This document shows positions 36,378 through 45,746 of a DNA stretch of 64,000 bases, one piece after another. Origin of the DNA: Cyathus striatus. Taxonomy: Eukaryota; Basidiomycota; Agaricomycetes; Agaricales; Nidulariaceae. Each line of letters begins with the position of its first letter. Position 1 is the stretch's first letter. The stretch covers positions 2,852,001 through 2,916,000 of the forward strand of contig JAOVFP010000013.1 in NCBI GenBank assembly GCA_025738555.1. The letters are read 5' to 3'. The translations under genes were made by a program, and so were the position numbers. The notes beneath the pieces were generated by a model. The model was not told the origin of the DNA. It searched no databases and saw nothing but the letters and a program-made list of their open reading frames with translations.

Positions 36378-37377
36378 TCAGTGCTCCTCTGATGCTCGAC
36401 TCCACAATGCCTCATAATCAAAACCTTCACAAGCGAACCTGTCAACAATTTCCTGGTACGCCTTTTGTTCGAAAGGAGATCGAATGTGTCCATCCGCTTT
36501 CCTATCTGAGCGGGGGACCATATCTTGCCAAACAGACACAAGATCTCCTCGCCCTTCTCTCGTTAGGAGTGCCTATGATACCCCGTCAGCGAAACATAAT
36601 AGCCCCCGAGTTCAGAGTATTCTCACTTTAAACATTACAATTTCTTGTTGGTCACACATAATTTCATGCATCCTCCAAAGTTCGCACGCATACCATACAT
36701 CATCATCCTGTTTCCAGATGGAGAACTCGAGCTGTTCTTCCTGAATTTCCCCGCAGTCGATATATTTATACGTGTCTAGGACGATGGGGTAGTCTAAAGT
36801 CCAATAATCACTAGACAGAATAGCAGAAGGATTGGAGTAGAGACGGCAGGGATTGATGGCATGTGTGGCAATGCGCCAGTGGCGTTCTAAAATCTGATCA
36901 TTGGAGAGACCTTTCGAGGGCTGAGACACAGTAGGAGGCGGCTTTCTAATGACTACCTCCGTTGGGCGAAATCCGTAGAGCATTCGGACGCGACACTCTC
37001 CAAGGATGAAGGGCACAGTTGTAGAGCGGAGAAGGACATAAGTTGCCCATATAATAAGAAGATCTTGGGACAAGCAAATTGCAAGCTTCAAAGGCTGTGG
37101 GTTAATAGACAGAAGATCATTTATGGCAATAACAGAAGCAAGGGCGGCAACGAAGGCAATGATTAGGATATTCAAAGTCAGTCCTTTGAGAAACGATACT
37201 CTGATTTTATGTTAGGCAGGAGCTTGCTAATGTGTGTAAACAAGCAAACCTCTTGGTGAGCAGCGGGGACCTATCGAGTCTGGTAATAAAACCGTGACGA
37301 TTAAGGTCGTCGTGGCGAGACAGAAGGTTAGAAAGCAGGCTGTCCGAAGGCAGGTGCTTAAATGTTCGTGAAATCAT
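36378..37377 (-). CDS. Orphan membrane protein with two hydrophobic segments
   Basis: Starts MISRTFKHLPSDSLLSNLLS (ATG ending at 37377). After one intron it continues VSFLKGLTLNILIIAFVAAL, a clear membrane helix, with a second helix at LAICLSQDLLIIWATYVLLR. A soluble region of about 190 residues follows (GECRVRMLYGFRPTEVVI, CRLYSNPSAILSSDYWTLDY). A second intron (donor GTGAGA) leads to the last exon (ALLTREGRGDLVSVWQDM to RASEEH), stop TGA 36378-36380. I do not recognise the family. Two consistent introns and a continuous frame support a real gene. It is divergent from the AP-1 gamma gene. Confidence 0.65.
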
Positions 37378-37847
37378 GATAACAAGGCGAGGGTAAGACC
37401 AGGGCGGTTAAATGGGAGCAGAAGAAAGCAGCAGTGGGCAACAGAGGAAGAACTGAGAAGGCCGGCTTGTCAGTTGAAGTAGCGAAGGGGAAGAAGAAGG
37501 GCGGCATAAGGACACCGCGGTTTATGTAAATGTAGCAGCGAGGGGCTTGAGTGGAACAATTGCCTCAGTGTCATTGTTCTGTCACTGTCACATGATCGTG
37601 TTTTATACTTTCCTAATTTGAAATTGTTATGCTAGTGTGGTTTGGCAACGTCGGAGACTCAGTACTACTGGCCTACTGTCATCCAGGTCTACGAGCTCGT
37701 TTCCCTGCCCTTTTCTCTTCAAATAATCTGGTAAGTATATACATCTGCAAATATTAACATAATTAATATTGTCCCTGCTAATTTCAACATTAGCACAACC
37801 CCAGCCCCTAGTGTCCCAGGCGCGTTGCACGCTCTCCTCTCGGCCAG
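37378..37847. promoter_or_regulatory. Divergent promoter, orphan membrane protein and apl4
   Basis: 470 bases between two start codons on opposite strands. No open frame of interest and no obvious repeated motif. A bidirectional role is inferred from layout only. Confidence 0.45.
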
Positions 37848-40800
37848 ATGGTCTACAGCAATCTCAAAGGCATGTACGCCTTCACCTTCATATACACCTA
37901 TATTAACCTCATATCATATACCAGCCCTTATCAAGGGCATCCGGGCATGCAAGGTCTTTCCCGCTCCCCTTCCTCCCACTCTCAATATCTGATCTATCCT
38001 TCATTCGCCATTAGACCGTCGCCGATGAGCGCGCCCTCATCCAGCAGGAATCTGCTGCCATCCGTGCCTCCTTTCGCGAAGAGGATTCTTACCAGCGCCA
38101 TAACAACATTGCAAAGCTCCTTTACATACACATGCTCGGATCTCCCGCTCATTTCGGCCAAATCGAATGCTTGAAGCTCGTCGCAAGTCCCCGTTTTTCC
38201 GATAAGCGTCTTGGGTACCTCGGTATAATGCTTCTACTCGACGAAAACCAGGAAGTTCTTACACTAGTTACGAATTCATTGAAAAAGTAGGTCTTCATCA
38301 CTCTACGGCCCTTGCTCTAAACAGTTTCCCAGTGACATGAATCATTCAAACATGTATGTCGTTGGTCTTGCACTCTGCACTTTCGCAAACATTGCGTCTG
38401 AGGAGATGTCGCGTGATCTTGCCAATGAAATCGAGAAGCTGTTAGGTTCCAGTAACACATATATACGTAAGAAGGTACTTCACTTCATCTACATTCCAAT
38501 TTATCGTTTTGTAACTCTTCTATTATAGGCTGCGCTTTGCGCTCTTCGCGTGATCAAAAAAGTTCCTGATATAACAGACCATTTTATTTCAAAATCGAAG
38601 AACCTTCTCACCGATAGAAATCATGGTGTTCTCCTTTCTGCGATCACTCTCGTATCTGAAATGTGCCAGATCGATCCTGCAATACTCAATGAATTCCGAA
38701 ACGTCAGTAATTATGTACTACCTTTTTCTTGGAAACTATAACATACTGCATCAGGCCGTTCCACTTCTTGTCCGCAACTTGAAATCGCTTGTAACGACAG
38801 GTTACAGCCCTGAGCACGATGTTTCTGGAATCACAGATCCTTTCCTCCAAGTCAAGATCCTTCGTCTTCTTCGACTCCTCGGAAAGGGCGATGAGCAAGC
38901 AAGCGAGGCTATGAATGATATTCTCGCGCAGGTCGCTACGAATACGGATTCTACAAAGAATGTTGGAAATTCAATTTTATACGAAACGGTTCTCACCGTT
39001 TTGGAAATCGAAGCCGACACTGGATTACGAGTGATGGCGATTAACATACTTGGGAAGTTCTTAAGTAACAGAGACAATAATATTCGGTATGTTGTGTGTT
39101 TTGTCGCTCTTGCAGCCTGTTGATCGTATCAGCTATGTTGCTCTTAACACTCTGAACAAGGTGGTCTCAATGGATACCAATGCTGTGCAGAGACATCAAA
39201 GCACCATCCTCGACTGTTTACGAGACGGAGACATATCAATTCGAAGACGAGCATTGGAGTTATCCTATGCCCTAATAGACGAACGTAATGTCCGTATCCT
39301 CATACGAGAGCTCCTGGCGTTCCTCGAAGTGGCAGACGATGAATTCAAACTTGGAATGACCACTCAAATTTGTCTTGCTGCCGAACGCTTTGCACCCAAT
39401 AAGCGATGGCACATTGACACGGTGTTGCGCGTTCTTAAGTTGGCTGGCAACTTTGTGAGAGAAGAGATTCTGTCCTCCTTTATCCGTCTCGTTGCGCATA
39501 CTCCAGAGTTACAAGCGTACACGGCCTCCAAACTATATATGGCATTGAAAGCCGATATTTCACAGGAGTCGTTGACACTGGCTGCTACGTGGGTGTTAGG
39601 GGAATATAGCGAAATCTTACTGGAAGGTGGAATAGTTGACGACGAACGAAGCATACCTGTAAGTTTGCCTTGGACTTCTGGCCTAACACTTTATATGAAT
39701 TTTTGAGCAGATTACCGACAAAGAGCTCATTGATCTTCTCATATCTATTCTCGATTCTCCATATGCTAACTACTTGACAAGACAATTCGTTCTGGCTGCT
39801 ATCACCAAGATTTCAGCACGGCCCACAACCTCCCCAGGAGAGCAAGATAGGATTGCTGAAATTCTAGCAAGGTATACGACAAATCACGAATTGGAGCTCC
39901 AACAGCGGGCAGTGGAGTTTGCTAGCTTGTTCAGTTTAGGGAACCTTCGGGAGGGTGTCTTAGAACGTATGCCACCACCTGAACTAAAAGCAACGGTTAT
40001 GGGCGTCGGTAAGCATTTCCCCTCTTATTGATTCTTTCGAATAACATATGCGTTGACACAGTGAGCGAAAACAAACCTGTGGGGTCCACCAGGGCCAAAG
40101 AAGTGAGTGAAACGATGTGCCCTTTCTTTTATGTTTCACTGAAATTTGGTAGGCTGATCTTCTTGGAAGCGATGACCTCGTTGGTTCTACAACACCTGCA
40201 AATGGACAAGGTGCACCAGCGGAATCTACTCAGGATCTTTTAACCACGTTATTTGGATCCGGACCTACACCCACATCCGGCAAAATAGCTGATACTGCTC
40301 CTTCTTCACAGCGTGCAACTGTGAATGACATTCTGGGATTATTCGATACAACACCAACTGCAGCCGTATCGCCTTCAGCAGCGCAGATCTCAACTGCGAA
40401 TCCATCTCTCTTCTCTTCACCTGCTGTTTCTTCGTCGCAGTCCACGCGTGAATCTCAATCACCCCCCACCGCTCCTCAGCCTCAAGCCGCCTCTCGTTTG
40501 CCTACATACAGTGCATATGAGAAAAATGACCTTAAGATTACGCTTACACCTCAAACATCACCAGCGAAACCAGGTATCGTTATGGTTTTGGCAAGATTCC
40601 AGGTAATTGGTGGAATTCCTGTCACAAATGTGAACTTCCAGGCTGCTGTTCCTAAGGCGAGCATTATGCAATCGTATTATAGCTATTAGTTAAAAGCTTA
40701 CCGAAACATTTTTAGACCCAGCAACTACAGATGTTACCAATGTCCAACTCCACAATTACTCCAGGAGCTACAGAAACACAACAAATGCGAATTGTAGCTC

Positions 40801-40964
40801 CAGTCGGAGTATGTGCTGTGATATGCGATCTATTCCTCGTACTAATGCGTTCCTTATAGAGCAATGTCAGATTAAGACTTCGCATAGCGTATTCAGTTGC
40901 CGGGCAAAGCCATCAAGATCAAGTAGACTTTTCTGGCTTTCCTCCAGGTCTAACTGGGGGATAG
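37848..40964 (+). CDS. apl4: AP-1 clathrin adaptor complex, gamma subunit
   Basis: Large subunit of the trans-Golgi/endosome AP-1 adaptor. Starts [18 protein letters not shown] after an intron whose donor is GC (37870-37871) and acceptor CCAG. The adaptin N-terminal trunk is nearly complete: [57 protein letters not shown] and [19 protein letters not shown] Ser/Pro hinge with LLTTLFGSG and NDILGLFD, which resemble clathrin-box motifs, follows. The gamma-ear domain ([17 protein letters not shown] to [13 protein letters not shown]) ends at TAG 40962-40964. A second GC donor (AAG|GCGAGC at 40657) joins AAVPK to [11 protein letters not shown]. The gene converges on SF3B1 with a 153-base gap. Confidence 0.93.
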
Positions 40965-41117
40965 TCATCACACATATACATACATCTAACATCGACACGA
41001 CTATGTAGCGCTAATTGATCTTATTCCGAGATTTTCTGAAAATAACTGACTACTGGTACAAATATAAAAGTGAAAGCACACGAAAGTAATAAAGTAAACA
41101 TAGGCATAAGAATGAAC

Positions 41118-44100
41118 TCAGATGAAAACTTGTAGCGGATGCCTGTCGTATACATTTTGCCCTTCACTGAGCTCTCCAACGTCAGGGTAAAATGGCACTA
41201 ACGCATCCTCTGCACCGAGGTATAAAGCGTTATAGATACGCCAATACACTTCCCTAACCTTGCGGGCGGGATGAAATAGACCTTGCAGCACATAACTGAG
41301 CAACACACCAGGCCCTAAAGTCACACGCATCGCTTCAATAGCCTCCATAACTGCGCCGATAACGTGAGGCGACGTCTCAAAACAGTTAGGCCAAACGAGA
41401 TTCATGAGATGAAGCATAGAATCCTCGCATCCAAGGCCAGCAACACCCAAAGCAAGATGCTTAACAATTGTACTAGCTGTTTGACGATGAACAAGATCGC
41501 GGTCGGTAAGTGCGTCTTCAAGCATTGTGACGACAGAGTCAGCATAATACGCTGATTGTGGTCCGACGTATTCAAAGACGAACGAAAGAGCTTTCAAACA
41601 ACCAGTCCGGACATTTAGTTCGGCCGTTCGATATTCATTGAGGATTGCGGGGATGCATGTGAAAGGACCGCACGTTTCGGCAACGATGGCAATGGCGACT
41701 GTACTGCACACTCGGCTTTGTCGTTCTTGAACACGCAAATTGGTCAAAAGCACTGAAAGGACATCCTGTGGTCCTAAACTCTTGGCAATATAACCGAAGG
41801 AATTGACTGCAGCTCGACGAATACCCTTTTTGTGCGCTTTAAGAAGATCTAGAAGCTCAAAACAAATACGCATCCATTCACGAGCTGGTACAAATTCAGC
41901 TCCACGATCAGCTATAACGAGATGTAAGTATTTAGTACGCGGACGGGACAACTTGGTGCTCACCAATGCGACCAATTAAGTTGATGGAAGCTTCTTGTAC
42001 CTTCTCATGACGATTACGAAGAATGGGTGTCATACGTGGCACTGAGAACAAATAAGAATTAACATTCAAGTCTAACTAAACAAATAATGACTTACGAAGA
42101 TCTTTTACAGGAGGATTCATCTGTGTCATTCCAACAACATTTGCAATAGCGCCCTCTGCTGCAATGATGCTACCCAAAGTATCAGGATACTCTTCTCCCA
42201 ATTGTTCAAAGAGAACGAGTCCAAGCTTGCTTAAGAGTTGATCTTCCCCGCATTGCTTAATCACAACGGCCAAGCGGGTTGTCAAATCGGCTGCCTGCTG
42301 TCGAACCTTTGCACTCTTGTTGTTCAATCGCCAGAGAATAGTAGAAACAATTTGGGTGAGGTAAGGCTTAACACGGATACCTAGAGCATTAACAACCGTC
42401 CCAAAACCGTCCAACATAACTTGATCTTCGGTGGTTTGTTCCTGGAAGGAATAAATGATACCATCAACCAAGCGAACCTCCAGTCGTTCATCAATGTCGG
42501 AGGCTCCTAGAGTTGCAACAACTTTGGTGATTGTCTCCATGACCATCTTTCTGTAAGGCTCAGCTTCATCCTTTAGCTCATTAACAATCCGCCCAACAAT
42601 TTCTGATACTCCAGCTTTTTGAGCCAATTCCACTGTGGTTTCCACTACTTGTCTATAATTCCTCCTGTCGAGAGCCATTCGACGAACCCAAAACGACTTG
42701 AAGAAATCTGGAAGTATATCCTGTTTGATGTATTGCGGCGTAACACCCTCTGTTGCAGCGCACTGCTTGACCACCTTCAACACAATCTTCTTCATCTCTT
42801 CATCTGATGTTTGGAACTCACGAATGAGGATAACAGTAACTTCTTTGGTGTAATAAGAAGCATATTCAGGATCCATTAGAGGAATAATAAATCCAATGGC
42901 TTTCAAGAAAGCAGCGAGGCCCTTCCCGCGATGTTGCCTAATGCCTAACCACAAAGGTTTTAAAACGCTGTCAAAAGATTCAATACCATAGGGTGCAGCT
43001 GCTTCGGCCAGGGCAGCCAAACCTAAAGCTGTCATGGTTCGAACCTTCTGTTGCTCATCTGTTAGCCCATGAGCGATACAATCTACAAGATTGCGGAGAT
43101 GCGGAAGGACGGCACATCCCATCATAATAGCGATCTGTTGCACAATACGAATCCCTGTGTGTCTAGCTTGCCAGGATTTTTTTGATCGACATACAGCTTT
43201 CAAAAAGGGCAGCAAAGAGGGAATACCAAGAGCGGAAGCGACAACTGAGAACGCACGAGCAGTGGTATTTCGGACATACTCGTCTGCATGATCAATATCT
43301 GGACGCATTGTGGAGATCATATGAGCTAAACCAGCGGCTTTGGAAAGGTTAGAAATAATCTCGCGACCTTCCACACGCGCATAATAATCCTCGTCAATAA
43401 GGAGAGGCTCAATGACGACGAGAATCTTGTGGACATATGGGCGAACAAGATCATCAAGCTTGTATAGCACACGGTCGATGACCTTGACCAGTAGATGGCG
43501 CTCTTGATCCTCCAAGGTACGCTCCATGAGAAGAGGAAGAATCTTGTCAAACAGTGGACCTGCACCGAATTCACGCGCCTTATCGGTGATTTGACGTAGG
43601 GCCGTCTTACGGACAGGAGGTGTACCATTTTTGATTTTTAAGAGTAGTCGCATAATTTTACGCTCCTTCATTTCGTCTACTGAAAGCTCTGTTTCATCTT
43701 CCTCCTTCAGAATCTTAGCAAAGTATTGCGCATCTTCAGGTTTGAAGAAAGCAAGATTTCCAACGCCTGGAATTTCGGTGGGTAATTCCGGGGCAAGACC
43801 TGCTGCGGCAGCTACAGCGGCAGCATCGGAGCTTTCTTGAATTTGGAAACCACCGACTTCAGTAACAGGCGTGGCTGTAAGCTTGCGAGGAGCCATGGCG
43901 GGTGCGTACCCAGGAGGAGGCGTGACGATGGCATACCCCGACGTTGGAAGAACGGCATCTAGTTCTTCATCAGTGAGGTAACGATTATGTTTGTCCTCAT
44001 GCATGAATCCAGGCACATTCATGATAATAGGTGCCATAGGTGCATCAGGAGTAGGTGCAGGCGCTTGGTCCCACCGCGAGCGCTTAGGCGTCTCGCCAAG

Positions 44101-44684
44101 TTCTGCTGGAGTAGCGTCCCAACGAGAACGACGCTTCTTTGGAGCAGACTCCTCTAAAGCCTCTTTGGACCATTCGCCGTATCCTTCTTATTGGGGTCAA
44201 CGTTTTCATCGGTAGGTTCAACGTCCCATCTGCGCTTGCGTTTCGTGCCAGACGACTCTTTTGAGGCCAACTCCTTTGCGGCAGCAAGCTCACGCTCGAC
44301 AGCCTCAATTTCCTCCCGAGGGGGTGTTCGATCGAGGTCCATTTTCATCTTATCATCCTCACGTTGTTTTCTCTCCTTATCTTCGATGGCCCTCTTTACT
44401 CTAAGCTCCTCCTGCTCCAAGCGAGATAATCGCATGGCGTCTTTGTAACCTCCTTCAACATCCTTCCCATCCTCAGCCGACTGGAATGCGTCTGCGCTGT
44501 CGACTGCGACACGGCTAAATCGACGGTTATGGTAGTCAGATTGTCGAGCTGCTATTTGACGTTTGGAGGCAGTCTCGGCAAATGGGTCGACGTTGTCCTC
44601 CTCCGCAAGGTCATGGAATTCTTGGAGGACCTCCTTGGGCACTGTATAGGAGTCTATCAATCTGGGTGAGCCAGGCGGAGACAT
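41118..44684 (-). CDS. hsh155: SF3B1/Hsh155, U2 snRNP core HEAT-repeat protein (one apparent frame break)
   Basis: Component of SF3b that clamps the branch-point helix in the spliceosome. Starts [19 protein letters not shown]. The N-terminus is rich in charged residues and has the repeated RWD-TP type motifs ([22 protein letters not shown]). The U2AF/p14-binding part is [21 protein letters not shown] long exon from 44037 to about 42110 holds the HEAT repeats, including [13 protein letters not shown], where the lysine equivalent to human K700 is conserved, and [11 protein letters not shown]. The last part reads [20 protein letters not shown] to [16 protein letters not shown], stop TGA 41118-41120. 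Near 44175 the expected [16 protein letters not shown] follows KKDTA only if one base is added. Confidence 0.95.
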
Positions 44685-44889
44685 TATACCTAATGAAGAA
44701 GTGGAAAATATTTGAACAGGGATAATAGAAAGAGGATGCAAACGAGAATGAAATACTAATAGTGAACAAGATGGTGGAAACTTGTCAAGGTCCAGCACCC
44801 GGACCACTGGATGACCAAGCGTGACAAGCGCTATGTCACATATTCACACACCACGATTTGCTATAAAATGATCCTTTTTTTTTGTTGTT
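44685..44889. promoter_or_regulatory. Divergent promoter of SF3B1 and the snoRNA host gene
   Basis: About 200 bases separate the SF3B1 start codon from the apparent first exon of the non-coding gene on the plus strand. It ends in a T-rich run (CTTTTTTTTTGTTG). Shared control is inferred from the arrangement. Confidence 0.4.
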
Positions 44890-44949
44890 TCTGTCAGACT
44901 GCGTCTTCTACTCTCACCAAAGATATCAGTGAGTACCTTCTCTTTTCTT

Positions 44950-45042
44950 TTAAATGATGATTTCTTGCCGCCCCAGTCGTAGTCTTTCATGGCTTTGACG
45001 ATTGGCAGAGCACACAGCCAAACAGTTGCACCTCTGATTCTT
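44950..45042 (+). ncRNA. Box C/D snoRNA candidate 1 (intron 1)
   Basis: Box C ATGATGA at 44954-44960 and box D CTGA at 45034-45037, 73 bases apart. The stretch TGCCGCCCCAG (44966-44976) is complementary to CUGGGGCGGCA of large-subunit rRNA domain V. CTTTCATGG (about 44993-45001) is complementary to CCAUGAAAG of the same rRNA, followed by a D'-like TTGA. The rRNA sequences are from memory. A nine-base match alone is expected by chance, so the 11-base match carries most weight. No strong terminal stem seen. Confidence 0.6.
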
Positions 45043-45160
45043 CAGGTTTTTGTCTCTCACAGTCTAATTCTTTTACTAACATCTTTGTTAGTAGGGTTGA
45101 TCATGATCAAGCTAATGTCATTCTTGTTGTACCTTTAGAGGTGAGAAATCAATCTTTATG

Positions 45161-45254
45161 GGACTTATGATGAGAAGTTTTATCACCAACTCCGGAGCAT
45201 CTTGCGATGGGGAATCTTTTATAAAAAAACTAAGAACAGCCAACTGATTTCTCA
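45161..45254 (+). ncRNA. Box C/D snoRNA candidate 2 (intron 2)
   Basis: Box C ATGATGA at 45167-45173 and box D CTGA at 45244-45247. A short terminal stem is possible between GGGA (from 45160) and TCTC just after box D. The bases before box D (AACTAAGAACAGCCA) pair with UGGC-GUUCUUAGUU of the small-subunit rRNA segment GGCCGUUCUUAGUUGG, 14 of 15 positions with one A-C mismatch. That rRNA segment carries known 2'-O-methyl sites guided by snR40/snR55 in yeast and U32/U33 in mammals, by recall. Confidence 0.65.
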
Positions 45255-45340
45255 GACATACCTATAATTGTTTTTTTTTCTGTTTGCTGACTACTTTATT
45301 CAGGTTGGTGTTCGTACTTTGTAATTTTGTAGTATTTACT

Positions 45341-45746
45341 GCGTAACGAGTAACCATTTATATTAAGCAATGATGCAGATGTTTGACGTATGCAGTGATA
45401 AATTTCGGTCACACAAATAGCAGCTTAGCAGTAAGTTAATACAACATCAATAGATAAGCAGCGGTGAAAACCTGTACGGATAGCAACATCGAGAACAAGG
45501 TGACAAATGAAAGATATAGAGGTAGAAATAAAAAAGGCCCGATGGTACAAGACTATAAGTTGCACTATAATTTCTGTCAAGCGCAAAGTGGGAGAGAGTA
45601 AGACAACTTCTAGAAAGGAACCGAGTAATACATATAAAAAAAAGATAAATATATCGTACAGAAATGAGTCGTTAAAGTCATGAAGGACACAATCGGTGAA
45701 TCAGGATTATCTGCGACGCTGCCAGCAGCTGTTGGAATGGTCTTGA
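45341..45746. other. Intergenic region downstream of the snoRNA host gene
   Basis: AT-rich with no open frame. It includes the unknown 3' end of the host transcript and the forkhead 3' UTR. I looked for a third box C/D unit: ATGATGC occurs near 45371 but no CTGA follows at a suitable distance. Confidence 0.5.

Larger units (their letters stand above)
44890..45340 (+). ncRNA. Non-coding snoRNA host gene, three exons, two snoRNA introns
   Basis: Two introns with full splice signals flank a 49-base exon that has no sustained reading frame. Intron 1 is 44929-45091 (GTGAGT, branch-like CTAAC, TTAG); intron 2 is 45141-45303 (GTGAGA, branch-like CTGAC, TTCAG). Both are exactly 163 bases, about three times the local average. 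Each has a box C 25-26 bases after the donor and a box D about 55 bases before the acceptor. That spacing is the known layout for intron-encoded box C/D snoRNAs. Exon 1 is about 44890-44928, exon 2 is 45092-45140, and exon 3 starts at 45304 with an unknown end. No coding potential seen, so this looks like a UHG/GAS5-type host transcript. Confidence 0.65.

Noticed and set aside
43030..43060. GGTTCGAACC as a tRNA B box
   Set aside because: It lies in the SF3B1 coding exon and no cloverleaf can be formed.
45360..45450. Third box C/D snoRNA after the host gene
   Set aside because: An ATGATGC is present but there is no CTGA at a suitable distance and no third intron.
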